From NCBI GenBank assembly GCA_954871525.1, contig OX940866.1, forward strand, positions 13,787,001 through 13,851,000: a stretch of 64,000 bases of DNA. Reading direction: 5' to 3'. Source of the stretch: Parietaria judaica (lineage: Eukaryota; Streptophyta; Magnoliopsida; Rosales; Urticaceae). The notes below the pieces were generated by a model. The model was not told the DNA's origin and ran no database searches. It saw nothing but the letters and a program-made list of their open reading frames with translations. This document shows, piece after piece, positions 12,412 through 27,026 of the stretch. The stretch's first letter is position 1. Each line of letters begins with the position of its first letter. Both the position numbers and the translations under genes were made by a program.

Positions 12412-13250
12412 AAAGGAGAGGCAATTCATTTGTATTTCAATGAGTAGAAGTAGTGGTTTGAAGTGGGCCGGGGTGGGCCGACCTGGCCCACAATTCGTTA
12501 AGCCCGCACATTAAATGGGACGGGCTTGACCTGTCCCTTTCAATGTGCGGGGCGAGACGGGTTTTGGAAGAGTCATCGAGGCCCATCAGTTGCGACGGTG
12601 AATGAAGATTTATGGTGCCTTTACGAAAAACAATTCCATGGACTTGCTCGGTTTTCGCAAGTGCGACTAAAATCGGCTTCATTATATGCCATGGTCCACC
12701 TCATCCGACGTACATTAACTAACATGAAAGAAGACCTTTTGGTTGAAGACGTTCTAGTTTAAACTTTTAGAGTAATTTCAAGTTTCTCAAAATGTCTCTA
12801 ATAATTGTGTTGCTCGTTAGCTATATTTCGATTTTCAAATCTACTTGCATGGAGTTTATTTCTCTACATGTATTAAGCCTTCAATTATGCTTCATTTAAT
12901 TCCGGCTCAACAAAGTACAAAAAAATATTTCCTTAAGAAATCGATAGAATCATAGAACACATTGACCCATAATTTTTTTTTTTCCGAAAAATTCGATGTC
13001 TTCCTTCAAATTTTATTGTTTTGTGTTTTTTTCTCCTTCATTATTTCTTTATTTCAAATTTAAATTGATACGAAGCTCCTTTTATAAAAGTCTTGAATTT
13101 CAATTAGAAATAGTTGTTTGCAAAATTTTACTTGTACGGACGAAAATAAGTCGAGTTTTTAAAATGTTTATTTTTTTAAAAAAAATGTTGTTTCTTTTAA
13201 GAAAATGTCCATAAAATATTTGAAGTGAAAAAAAAGAGTAGGGGTATACA
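12412..13250. other. Intergenic upstream of RPL3, nothing recognised
   Basis: GC-richer patch at about 12460-12720 with gggcc/ggccc runs, but no recognisable protein on either strand. The rest is AT-rich. Confidence 0.5.
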
Positions 13251-13330
13251 TGTAAATTAACAAAGCGAAGCATATCGAACGGACATAATGCACTGAGGCA
13301 GGTTTAATCGTAGCCGTCGAAATCTAGAGA

Positions 13331-13338
13331 AAACCCTA
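13331..13338 (+). promoter_or_regulatory. telo-box (AAACCCTA)
   Basis: AAACCCTA lies about 390 bp upstream of the RPL3 start codon and just upstream of, or in, the leader exon that ends at the donor CAG|GTAATC (13421). Telo-boxes are recurrent in promoters of plant ribosomal protein genes. The functional role here is inferred. Confidence 0.55.
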
Positions 13339-13713
13339 CTGAGCTCGTGCCTGGGTTTCTCTCTGCTTCCATTCCATTTCGTGTTGGCCTCCGAGGAATC
13401 GCCACCATTTCGCGTTCCCAGGTAATCGTCGATTCCGACCATTCTGGAGCTGTATCTATCTATGAGCTATATTTATTGGTTGTTTGATTTTTCATAGAGG
13501 TTCTTGTGAACGCGAATTGGGTTTTTGTGTATGATTAACAATGTATGAATTCATAACCTTCCTGGGTTTTAGGTTGATTTGATTATCACTTGTTGAAAGT
13601 TCTGGATCAAACCGAAATGTATTTTTTTTTTTAATAGAATTATCACTGTATTTGTATGTAGCTAGAGTTTGGATGAAAGGTCTGAACTTTGTTGTTGTTT
13701 GCAGGGTCTGTGA

Positions 13714-15728
<2,015 letters not shown>

Positions 15729-16621
15729 AGCTCGGAGGTCGGAGATTTTGTCTGTAGCTTCAGTTTGTTTTTTCAGGACTCGTTGTAGTTTCTGGGTCCT
15801 TTCTAAGTGCTTTCAGTTGAAGACTTTGAGTATCCTGAGAGATTCTGTTGGATTTTTTTATTTATATCTTTTTGAGACCCATTTTTGGATTTATACAACA
15901 AATTTTGCATGTTTTTTATTTGAATAAGGCCAGAAGAGAATAAGACGACGATGGAGACGAAACTCCTCGGAATCGTATTAACTTTTGCGGTATACATGTG
16001 AGATCTTCTCTCAGTCGCAGCTCCGATAAAATAAGTTACAGCAGTTCAGAGTCTAAAACAAACTAGTACAAAAATACGTCACTACTCGTACGTATATACA
16101 AATTGTCGAACCCTAAATAAATTGTTCTTTATATCACATTTCTTTGGTATTTTTGATCACAAGCTCCAAAAATATGGCCAGAAGAGAATGATGGATTGAT
16201 TTTTTTAAAATAATTTATATCTTCTGCATCATATTTCTACTTTATGATCATATCTAATTCATGTCATGTATGCCTTTTTAATTAGTATTTAATTTTCGTA
16301 GTTGCTAATTGCTAATAATATATCACTATGCGTATTTGGTTCATATAACTTGGATGCTCTTACGTACTGAAATAATTATTATTGTAAGGAATCAAATTAA
16401 TGCATTATTACATGTGAGGAAATCACTGGGCATTATTTGGTCTTGACTCATTTTCAACAATGGGACGAATTAATGCATTATTACAACACCTATTGACGTA
16501 AACTTTAAAAGCTATTAACTAATGCATGTTAGATATTAATTGCGTGATTACTACGTGACAACGTAGCATAGAATTTGACCAACTTGAATTATGTGGTTAC
16601 GCGTAAAATAGCGTTCAAAAT

Positions 16622-16627
<6 letters not shown>
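15729..16627. other. RPL3 3' flank and AT-rich intergenic
   Basis: 3' UTR of RPL3 probably extends a few hundred bases past 15728. Nothing else recognised. Confidence 0.55.

Positions 16628-16664
<37 letters not shown>
16628..16664. repeat. (AT)n microsatellite
   Basis: Near-perfect AT run just outside the left arm of the disrupted TIR element. Confidence 0.9.
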
Positions 16665-16667
<3 letters not shown>

Positions 16668-16672
16668 GGTTA

Positions 16673-16891
16673 ATGACGGCGAAAATACCCAAAGTTTAGT
16701 CAAAGAACCTCTCGTGTACCCAAAGTTAAATAGTGATGGTAAAAATACCCAAAGTTGCATTTAGGGTCTCCATTCTCGTAACGCCGTTAACTTACCCGTT
16801 AACTCTGGCCACTTGGACAAATCTGTTTTGTTAAGTGTAATCATTAGGGGTTTAATTAGTTGTATTAAATAGTATTAATTAGGGGTTTTGT
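16673..16891. mobile_element. Left half of a TIR element split by the Tat retrotransposon
   Basis: Starts atgacggcgaaaataccc and contains aagaacctctcgtgtaccc, gttgcatttaggg and tctcgtaacgccgttaac. The same blocks occur reverse-complemented at 28653-28874 on the other side of the retrotransposon. Without the insertion this would be an element of about 440 bp with arms of about 160 bp. Confidence 0.75.
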
Positions 16892-17646
16892 TGATGTACA
16901 AATTCGTCATTATTTAATATGACATAAAATGCTAAAGTTGTGAATTAATTAAATTTACAAGTAAAGATTAAAGGTTTTAAAGGAATAGATCGATATCTAT
17001 AAAAGCCCAATTGAGAAGCCCACTAGAGTCCTCAATCATACAAACACATTCTCTACCCGGCATCTCAATTCAAACCTTAGCGGAAGATCAGGAGCACGGA
17101 GTCAAGTCTTCTACGGGCATAATTCAAACTCGACGAAGAAAACATAGTCGTGGGACACGTGTAGCAAGGCAAGCCATTCAATCCGTTCAACTCGGAGAGA
17201 AGACCCCACGATTCCTGGAAGTCCAACAGGAAGAATTGAAGCCTATAAATATCAAGCTCAAGCTCAGATCAACACACGCATCCCTGAGAGAATACATCTA
17301 GAGCTCGCTACCCGGCATTTCTGCTTACTTTGAGATTTCGTTGTATTCTATTCATTTCTTCTCATTCTTTCTTTGGTTATAGACGTGATTTGCTGCCTAT
17401 AGCTGTCCGTCTATGTCATTTGTCACAATAAACTAACAGATGACGTAGTCAACTACCGCCTTGGGACGAACCTCTATAAAAAAAACCCATCGTCTCATTT
17501 ATACCGCCTATATTTATATACATATATCGAGAGTGAATCGAGAGCTTGCAACGTGAGAGATCGAATTCCACCAAGTCATCAATCTCAAGAATATCATACG
17601 CTCACAAGTCACACTTGACTGTTTGAAGTGGGAAACCACGTCAACA
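16892..17646 (+). repeat. 5' LTR of the Tat element (755 bp)
   Basis: TGATG...TCAACA. Against the 3' LTR I count 12 substitutions and one 88-bp gap (the 3' copy has an extra segment at 27962-28049); no other indels. A TATA-like TATAAAAAAA lies near 17475 in the second half. Confidence 0.95.
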
Positions 17647-17649
17647 GTT

Positions 17650-17667
17650 TGGCACCGTCTGTGGGAA
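17650..17667 (+). promoter_or_regulatory. Primer-binding site
   Basis: TGGCACCGTCTGTGGGAA starts three bases after the LTR end and begins with TGG, complementary to a tRNA CCA end. I do not assign the tRNA. Confidence 0.75.
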
Positions 17668-17710
17668 ATTGATCTCGCCAACATCCACGAGCTCGAAGCA
17701 CTCCGCAAAC

Positions 17711-19776
17711 ATGAGCAACGACGAAATCATAGCCGTGACCGAGTCTGAGGTGAACAACCCCAGGCAAAACACGGAAACAGACTAACTACTATCTCAACTG
17801 GAGGCGAGGAACGCCGAGAACCAAGAACTGCGCAGACAGATCGAACTTCTCGCGGCAAACCAAGCCCAAAATGAACAACACCAGAATAGTAGCCGAGTAG
17901 GTCCAGTACGGGGCTCTGGGCACCAGAGCCGGGCTAACCTCAGCGCTGTCCATTTTGATTTTTCTGATATGGACAATTCGCAAGCGCCGAGGCAAAACCA
18001 GGCCCCGCCGCCTAGCGGCCCCAGGCCCCCAACACCTCCGCCGCCTCCCGAAGTAGGGACACCCCTCTTCACCCCCTGTCGGGGTACTATCCGACTGGGA
18101 CGGGGAACTTTGCATCGAGCAGTCGCCAACGCTCTAGTCGCCCGGGTTATCTGTCCGGACCCAAGCAAAATCGCGACACCGTCCAGGCCCTTAATGGGCA
18201 GCCTAGCACGTACCCGAGGCATCCAAGCTCGGTGTATGGACAGGCACACCTCCAGACCGCGCAACCCGAACCCGCTCCCCAAAGCACGGAGCTGGAGGAA
18301 CTTAAACGCTCAATGACTGAGATGAACGAAAAACTCGTTCGTGTGCACTCCCGTGTACACAGCGCCACCACCGCCACTCCTAAGATAGAGCATCTAGTGG
18401 AGGAGTCAGAAAGGACCCCCTTCAGGCTCGCCATAACTAGCGTAAAGCTCAGAGACGGAGGACGAGTGAATCTGCCAAAGTACGACGGGACAACTGACCC
18501 CAAAGTACACCTAAGATCGTTCAGGATCGCAATGGGGCGGGCAAACTTGGAAGCACACGAGTTAGACGTTGGGCGATGCCAGTACTTTTCGGAGAATCTG
18601 GCCGGCCCAGCAATGGAGTGGTTCTCGAAACTGGAACCTCGATCCATCGATAACTTCGGGCAGCTGACTACCCTGTTTCTCAAACATTTCTCCATGTTTA
18701 TGGAAACCGAGACCACAGTGGCAAACCTCTTTGCTTTACAGCAGGAGATAGGAGAGCCTCTCAGATCCTTCATGACCCGGTTCAAGAAAACTATGGTCAA
18801 GATAAACGGGATAAGTGACGAGACTTCCATAGCTGCCCTCACGGCCGGGTTATGGTATGACTCAAAATTCAAAACGGATATAGTCGTAAACCGTTACAAC
18901 TCCATTGAAGACGTAATCCACAGATCGTCCAATTGGATTAGACACGACGAGTAGCTAGAGGCTCTACGAAGAAAGCACGGACTCCAGCCCGTCCATCAAC
19001 GAAATCCAGGTCTACCCGGTCACCCGATACAGCCCAGAACCGGAGGCCACATCAATCCCTTCAGAGGACAAAGGAGCTCCTCTCCGACCCAAAAGCATCC
19101 GTTCCAAACCCAGAATCCGAGGGCAAACAACGGACCGAACCCGTGAAATCCGTACGTTTTCAACGTAACTTCGGAAACCGCGGATTTCGAAGCACAGGAT
19201 GAAGTAGAAGAAGCCCCAGGAGAAATATTAGTCAGCACCAAGGACTTCCCGCCGTATAGCCATGAAGCATTCCCGCGACACGACCCCAAAGCATGGTGCA
19301 ATTTCCACAAGGTGTTCGGACACCATACAAGAAACTGTATGGTGCTCCGTGCTCGCCTGGCCGAAAAATACATCAATGGAGAATTGGGAGAAATAAACTT
19401 CGGCAATGAGCTGAAAAACGGGCAAGCACCTGAACAGAACCCCCCTCAAGACCAACCTCAGAACAGCCAAAAAAGAGCCGAGCAGCAAAGGACACCAAGA
19501 GAAAATGCCCAGCCAAACAAAAGAGGACGGGTACACATGCTCGCTGAACCAGACGAGCAGACATATGAGGAAACAGAAGACATTGGCGAACAGCTTGATG
19601 AGATCCCCGAGCCCATTGGCAGAATCTACACAATAGTAGGAGGGTCCCAAATGCACGAAAATTCAGTCAATTCCATCAAGGCTCACCAACGAAGGCTCAA
19701 ACCCGGACCAATAATCGTTCCGAGGCGAGAACCGGATTTGAAATTTCATTCAAGGACAGTGAAGCAGCCACACTGA
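17711..19776 (+). pseudogene. gag, broken
   Basis: Starts MSNDEIIAVTESEV at 17711 and meets a stop at 17783 after 24 codons; the same frame continues with a coiled-coil-like LLSQLEARNAENQELRRQ and a proline-rich stretch. A frameshift lies between about 18070 and 18240. The capsid-type retrotransposon gag domain follows at 18430-18950 (VHLRSFRIAM, GPAMEWFSKL, FLKHFSMF, SFMTRFKK, IAALTAGL). Further stops occur at 18952 and near 19145. The C-terminal FHKVFGHHTRNC block at 19300-19340 is the nucleic-acid-binding Cys/His remnant. Gag would form the particle that packages the RNA. Confidence 0.85.
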
Positions 19777-22700
19777 TCGGTCCGCACGATGACGCGCTAG
19801 TTGTTACACTCCTAGTTGCCTCATACACGATGGATAGAATACTAATCGACAATGGGAGCTCAGTCGACGTGATCTTCCTGGAACCGTTTCTGAAGTTGGG
19901 AGTCGAAGAAACTGAGATCAGTAGGGAAGCCATCCCTCTAACCGGCTTTGATGGAGGAACCATCAATGCAATAGGCACGGTACGGCTGTCAATCGCAGCA
20001 GCAGGGGTAGGAAGGACAAAGAACTTCCTAGTATTAGACTGCCCGTCAGTTTACAACATGATACTAGGAAGACCCTGGCTGCACATGATGAAGGCCGTAC
20101 CATCAACTTACCATCAATTAATACGCTTCCCCAATAGGAAAGGAAAAATCGTTGAGGTCAAGGGAAACCAGAAGAAATCCAGGATCTGCTATATGAGCGC
20201 ATTCCGGAACATCCAGGCCGCTAAGGCCGAAAGAGAGAAATCTACCGCATAGCAACTAATGTCGGTAGAAGAAAAAAATGAGGACGACCAGGAAAGGACC
20301 ACCGATACGGACGGACCCAACGTGGAAATGACAGTCAACGTGGAAATGACAGTCCAGGTCCAGATCGATCCCTACAATCCGGATCACCGGGTAGGGATAG
20401 GAAAAGGACTAGACAATAACGTCAGAAAAGAACTCCTCAAATTCCTCACCAAAAACCGGGATTGTTTTGCTTGGTCCCACGAGGACATGCCCGGGATAGA
20501 CCCAAGCATCGCAACCCACCGCCTGAATGTAGACCCCAGCTATAAGCCGGTAAAACAAAAAAGGCGGAAGCTATGCCCAGATCGAGCCCAAGCTGTGAAC
20601 GAAGAAGTCACAAAGCTATTGCAAACCGGATCCATCAGGGAAGTCAAATACCCGGACTGGTTGGCAAATACAGTTGTCGTGAAAAAGAAAAACGGAAAGG
20701 CCAGAGTCTGCATTGACTTCACTGACCTAAACAAAGCTTGTCCTAACGACAGTTTCCCAATGCCCCACATCTAGTCGAAGCAACATGTGGGCATGAACTA
20801 TTGTCGTTTATGGATGCGTTTTCGGGATACAACCAGATCTTCATGCACCCCGAGGACCAAGAAAAAACGGCTTTCATAACCGACATAGGTATATACTGTT
20901 ACAAAGTTATGCCTTTCGGGTTAAAGAATGCCGGAGCCACATATCAAATATTAGTCAACCAGATGTTTGCTGAACAACTCGGCAAAACTATGGAGGTCTA
21001 TATTGATGATATGTTGGTAAAATCCTCCCAAGCAACAGATCATGTAGCCCACTTAGAAGAGTGCTGCACGATACTACGGAAGTATCAAATGAAGCTTAAT
21101 CCGACAAAATGCACCTTCGGGGTAACTTCGGGAAAATTCCTGGGTTACTTGGTCACACAGTGAGGAATAGAAGCTAATCCCGACCAGATAAAAGCCCTCC
21201 AGAACATGCCCTCCCCAAGGACTGTTAGGGAGACACAAAGGCTGAATGGGAGAATCGCAGCTCTTACTCGGTTCATATAAAGAGCAACGGACAAGTGCTT
21301 ACCCTTTTACAAACTGTTGAAGGGGAACAAAAAGTTTGAATGGACCGAAGAGTGTGAGGAAGCATTCCAAAAGCTAAAAAGGTACCTCTCCACGCCGCCC
21401 ATACATACCAGACCGATCCTGGGAGAGCCATTATTCTTATACTTGGCTGTCTCACCATCGGCGGTGAGTGGGGTAATAGTGAGAGAGGACCGCGGTGAGC
21501 AGAGACCAATATTCTACATCAGCAAATCTCTAGAAGATGCTGAAACCAGATATCCAGCTATCGAAAAACTCGCATTGGCAATGATAACCGCAGCGAGAAA
21601 ACTCCGGCCTTACTTCCAATCCCACACTATCATGGTCATGACCACCCAACCTTTGAGGATCATCCTCCACAACCCGAACCAATCGGGAAGACTCACAAAA
21701 TGGGCAGTCGAGCTAAGCGAGTTCGATATAGAATACAAAATCCGTACCTGTGCGAAATCACAAGTACTGGCTGATTTTCTGATCGAATTGCCGGCCGATG
21801 GCTCAAAAGAGGGTCACGAAGATGGAGAATGGAGACTCGAAGTCGATGGAGCCTCAAACCAAGGTGGATCCGGGATCGGGATTCGTTTGATATCCCCTAC
21901 GGGAGAAGTGTTGGAACAATCTTTCAGATTGAAATTCCACGCGACAAACAACGAGACCGAATACGAGGTCTTCATTGCTGGCCTCAAACTAGCAAAAGCC
22001 GTAGGAGCCCGAAGGATAAGGGCCCATTCCGACTCCAAGCTAGTTACCAGTCAAATCAGTGGCGAATACGCCACCCGTGACGATAGAATGGAAAAATACC
22101 TTTCGGTAGTAAAAGGTTTGATTCGACAGTTCGATCACGTCGAGATAATCCAGATACCGAGGAGCGAGAACGCATCAGCAGATGCATTGGCAGGTTTAGC
22201 TTCAACTTCGGATCCCGAAGTAAAGAGGATAATTCCAGTCGAAACAATAGACGAACCTAGCGTGACACGCGAAGTTTACAGCATCCAAATGGAAGAAGAC
22301 GATTGGAGAACCCCGATCGTCAACTATATCCTAACCGGAACCAAACCCCAGGACAAGCAGAAGGCTAGGAAACTAAGAATCCAAAGTGCCAGATTCTGCA
22401 TTATCGGGGGGAAATTGTACAAACGCAGCTACAGCGGACCCTACCTAAGGTGCCTAGGGAAGACCGAAGCTCATATTGTACTCCACAAAATCCATGAAGG
22501 AGAATGTGGCAACCACTCCGGAGGAAGATCTTTGGCAAACAAAGCAAAAAGGCAAGGTTTTTTCTGGGCCACTATGCTGGCAGACAGCGAAGCCCACGCC
22601 AAAAGATGCGATAAATGCCAAAGACACTCCCCGTCCATACACCGGCCAGCAGAAGAACTCTCCTCAGTCTCAGTTCCGTACCCATTCATGAAATGGTCTA

Positions 22701-23541
22701 TGAACATAGTCGGACCTTTTCCCTTAGCCCTGGCTGGGAAAAGATTCCTACTCGTCGTAATAGACTACTTCTCCAAATGGGTGGAGGCCGAAGCGCAAAC
22801 ATCAAGGACGTTGATGTGGAAAATTTCCTCTGGAAAAACATCATTAGTCGTTTCGGCCTCCCAAAAGAGATAATAGCTGACAATGGACCCCAGTTCATTT
22901 CCACGAGATTCCAAAACTTCTGCATCAATTGGAAAATATCCTTGAACACATCCATTCCGAGGTATCCCCAGGGCAACGGCCAAGCTGAGGTAGCTAATCG
23001 GATCATAGTTGATGGAATCAAGAGACGCCTAGACACCAAGAAAGGATGGTGGGCTGATGAGCTCATAGGAGTCCTTTGGTCCTACAGAACTACCCCGCGT
23101 AGGGCCACCGGGGAAACTCCATTTTCAATGGTATACGGCACCGAAGTCGTAATACCAGCAGAGATAGAGACACCCAGCCTTCGAAAGGAACACGCACCCT
23201 TGAACGCAGAACTCAACGACGAAATGAGGGAAGATCAGCTCGACCACATCGACGAAAGACGAGAACATGCTTTGATAAGAATAACTAACTATCAAAATTC
23301 GATAGCGAAGTATTATAATTCAAAGATCAAACGTCGAAAATTCATCGTGGGAGAGCTGGTCCTCAGAAAAGTTTTCCAGAACACCGCCGAGTTGAACGCG
23401 GGTAAGCTCGGGGCTAACTGGGAAGGACCTTACATCGTCACTGAAGTAGTAAAACCTGGAGTATACCGGCTAGCCACTCCGGAAGGAACGAGAGTCCTTC
23501 GGAGCTGGAATGCCATGCACCTGAGGAAATACTACGCCTGA
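19740..23541 (+). pseudogene. pol (PR-RT-RH-aRH-INT), broken
   Basis: Protease at 19740-20150 with the active-site block ILIDNGSS (Asp-Asn-Gly). RT at about 20350-21165, including ARVCIDFTDLNKACP and the catalytic YIDDM at 20999-21013. Gypsy RNase H at 21317-21790. A second, archaeal-type RNase H at 21825-22200 (EVDGASNQGGSG, NNETEYEVFIAG, HSDSKL, ENASADALAGLAS). Integrase from about 22480: HHCC zinc finger (H-E-G-E-C-G-N-H...CDKCQ), a DDE core, and a GPY/F block (WEGPYIV). Breaks: stop at 20250, frame change at 20772, stops near 21162 and 21279, frameshift near 22800. The first catalytic Asp of the DDE triad appears as Asn (WSMNIVGPFP). Confidence 0.9.
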
Positions 23542-23721
23542 CCCGACCTACCCGGTCTCCCATGAACTACGTAATGACTTGATCCCCAAACATGGGGTAC
23601 GTAGGCAGCCCGTCCCACTAACGGGCACAGTCTCAATCCAAATCCAAACCAAATCGGTCCGACCTTCACGTAAACTCTGAAAATTCGCGTTGTCGAGGTA
23701 AAAATATCTAAACTTTCTCTT

Positions 23722-23905
23722 CAAGGCAACAAGCCTACCGGGTAACAGACCCACACTCCTAAAGCGGGTAACAGACCCACACTCCTAAGGCAACAGGCCT
23801 ACCGGGTAACAAACCCAATCTCTAAGGGCCAACGAGCCTAATCGGGTAACAAACCCATCAACTAAGGCAACAAGCCTCGTCGGGCAACAAGCCCACCCCA
23901 TTAAA
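23722..23905 (+). repeat. Degenerate short tandem repeats in the Tat 3' spacer
   Basis: Repeated aaggcaacaagcctaccggg / taacaaaccca-type units, about 25-45 bp, between pol and the antisense gene. Such spacer repeats are common in Tat elements. Confidence 0.75.
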
Positions 23906-24353
23906 ATTATTTATACTAATCCAAAAGTCTACAAGCATATTTGATGCCGACATGGAACTTACGGACTACCGTGGAGACGAGCAGAGATGATCGACGAACA
24001 GACAGAAGAACAATGAATTCACTTCAATCGCAAGGTAAACTCCCTTTTTTCATACTTAGAAACTTTTATAATTTCTTTTGTAATTTCATATAAGTTTATC
24101 AATCTAGATACCGCACTTAGCCAAATAGATTTTTAGCCGTTATCAAGGGAGAGTGCAAAGGGAAATTAATTTGGAAGAAATCCAATAAAGGAATTATTTA
24201 GCATAAAAAGAAGAATAGCAAAGGCCCTAACCGCGGGCATATCCAAACCGTACAAAAAAAGGGTTCAAGCCGCCGTAGACTTGCCCATAGAAATTGTTCT
24301 GGCCTTAGGCCTTATTTAGCTAAAAATAAAAAAAATTGGGGGCGCTCTATGCG

Positions 24354-27026
24354 TCAAACCCCGAGTACGTCCACGATTTCTTCCCCGTCATTTCTCTCAT
24401 CGCCGGCCAAATCTCCTTGCTCGGTGGGCTCTTCGGTCACGACCTCTTCGGCTGTGGGATCTTCAACAACGGGCTCCTTGGCGACTTGCTGCTTGGATTG
24501 GGCGCTTTGATCTGCAAGGGGAAGTTCGGTCAACTCAGCATCGGGAGACATAGCCGGAGACCCTATCAGCGGCGCAGGAACTGCATCCAAGAGAGCTTGG
24601 TAGCGAATAACGTTGCCTCCAAGGACCTCCTTCTCGGCCTCAAAATCTTGAACGTTGCCGCCAATGATGTCTTGGACCAGCTCGAGGCAACCTTCGGCCT
24701 GATCCAGAAAGCAGTTGTCGGCGGCCGTACCTTTGTACCACGCGATCATCGCGTCCCTCTCTTTCACCCTTCGGCGATAGCGGGAACGGATAGCATTTCT
24801 CTCGACCTCACGATCAAGAGACTGCTGTTTGGCCTCGTTTAGCTCAGCATTAAGGCGTTGTACGTCCTCCTTCAAGGCCGTCATCTCCTCCTCCTTTGCC
24901 TTAACCGCCTCTTCAGCCCGTCCTCTAGCCGCATCGGAAGTTAGCACCTCCTTGACGGCTGCATTTCTCGCCTTATCGGCCTCCTCCACCAGCCCGGAAG
25001 CATTTTTTAGCTTCTCCCTAAGGTCTTCAACCGTGTTAATCAAGCCCTTGACCCTGGATTCGGAAGAAGTAATCTTTCGACCCGTCGTCTGTAGCTGGTC
25101 GACTTTTATTCGGATAGCCTCTACGGCACCCGCCAATTCCCTCTCCTTCAGCGCAAGTTGCTCAGCAGCTTGCGCACCTTCCGCGGCCTCCTCCAATTGA
25201 TCCTCATAATCGAGAACCATGTCGTTTATAGTCGCCGTGAGCTATCCGCCCAAAAAATAGAGTTAGAAACCACTCGAAAAATAAAGCTAGAACGGATAGA
25301 AATTTATTAAAATACTTACGTGAACCGTCATAGCCGATACAACCTTGTAGATAGACTTCTCAGCAATGGACCTAGGGACCCTGCCAACCCCGCCATTTGT
25401 AATCTGCCTCAGCAGGCCAGCCGCGACCTTGGGCGCCTTATGGAGACCTTTGTCGCCATGCCAAGTACACCCGACCTTACGGATGATCTCCTTTTCCTTA
25501 GCCGTGCTTTCTTTCCGAAGCACACCCTCCCTGGCTTTGCCCCTATAGCAGAAGTAGACGAACCCGGCTTTCCCCCTGCCTTGCCCTGGGAAGCCTCATT
25601 GGGGCGCTCAACCTCATAAGCAATCCCCTTTCCTCCGGCCTTCTTGGAGGCCTTGACCGCTTCTTTCGGGGCCGAGTCACCCCTCGCCTTCTTACGGGCT
25701 TCGGAATCTCCCCCTTCTCGCGGCCGCTTCGCCACGGCATCCGAATCCGCCCTAGGACGGACTGCGTCCTGAGAAGGACGAGTTGAATCCTTGGAAGGAC
25801 GGATAGGAGCAGGAGGGGGAATATCCCTCTTCTCAGAAGTTTTCGCCACAGGCGTAGCTTCGGGGGTATTGTCGCCGTCGTCGGAAAGCACTACGAGAGA
25901 ACTGCTCCCCTACTGTCTGCACGACAATATCAGCAGGAGTCTCCTCAGCAGGAGCCTCCTCAACCCTCTTCTCCGTCTCTTGACGGATAGCTCCCTGAGC
26001 AGTAACGGTCGTGCCGGCTTGGACCTCCATTTGTGGCGCCGAGCTAGACGTACCCGCCTGCTCCTCCAACTTCCTCTTCGCCCGAAGACTCAGACCCTTA
26101 GGACGAGCAGCTTCCATCTCTTCTGCACGTATAGATTCTATACTTAGCCAAATATTCAATATCTAATGGAAAGCTTAGAGAAATAGACCTTACCCGGAAG
26201 ATCGGGAGCGTTGTTATCGTACGCGATGAATTCCTCCTCTTCTTCCTCCAACCACAATCCGACGGATTCAAACCTGTGTCGCGTGAACGACGACCAGAAT
26301 TCAGGACCGTTTGGGAAAAGTTTCTTCTTCAAAGCCCTCCACTCGTCCGTGATAGGAAGAGACTTAGGCTTCTTAGGATCCTCAGCTGCAAAACAGAACG
26401 CAAAAAATCAGCTAAGGCACGTAAAAGCCCGAATAGAATTTCAATCCCCTGCCCAGATTCTCACCTATTTCGTGAACCCACACATTCTTATATGACGACC
26501 AGGACCCAAGCGTCTCCTGACCGGCCAGAAAAAGGAAATATTTGTGGGTCCACGCGCTCTCCTTCTTAGGTAGGCCCGTCAATATTTCTCCTTCTTTAAC
26601 GGATAGAAAAAACCTACCCTTAGCCTGACCGTTAGTTTTAACCACCAAGCCCGTCAACAGATCCTCGAGTGTAAGTGTGCACAAACATTCGTGGGACCGG
26701 ACAAGCAAGGCCATCAAAACCCGGAAGGAATGAGGACTAAATTGCCCTATAGAAACTCCTAAGTATGAAAAATACCTCAGGATAAGCTCGGGAATAGGAA
26801 ATCTAAGCCCCCCGGACTCAAAGAACCTTTCGTATACACAAATCCACCCGTCTGTATTCTGCTCGTCAGCATGTTCATTTGAACCCGGCAATCTGAGCGA
26901 GATAGACTGCGGGATATTATATTTTACCCGGATCCTAGTAAGATCCTTAGGTTTTAGAATTGACCTCGGAGAATCTGTAGTTAGAAACTCCGTCCGCCAT
27001 TTCTCAGTAACCTTTTTTGGACCCAT
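24354..27026 (-). pseudogene. Antisense gene of the Tat element (Transposase_28-like domain plus coiled coil)
   Basis: Read on the minus strand. Exon 1 begins MGPKKVTEKWRTEF at 27026 and ends at a GTGAGA donor near 26466; it contains FFESGGLRFPIPELILRYFS and SPHSFRVLMALLVRS, the pattern of the 'putative gypsy type transposon' domain (PF04195 type). A TTTTGCAG acceptor near 26389 and GTAAGG donor near 26195 bound exon 2 (DPKKPKSLPITDEW, EEEEEEFIAYDNN). A further acceptor (TGCAG, near 26128) leads into an acidic/basic linker with frame changes near 25910 and 25520. The last exon, up to about 25225, is a long Ala/Glu/Lys coiled coil (QLEEAAEGAQAAEQLALKER, DVQRLNAELNEAKQQ) with an acidic tail ending at 24354. 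Function unknown; similar antisense ORFs occur in Grande and related elements. Joins are inferred by eye. Confidence 0.75.

Noticed and set aside
17794..18872. Long minus-strand ORFs antisense to gag
   Set aside because: Mirror frames of the GC-rich gag region. No domain and no splice support, unlike the antisense gene at 24.35-27.03 kb.
24336..24842. 168-codon plus-strand ORF in the Tat element
   Set aside because: Shadow of the antisense coiled-coil exon, whose frame and composition are far more protein-like.
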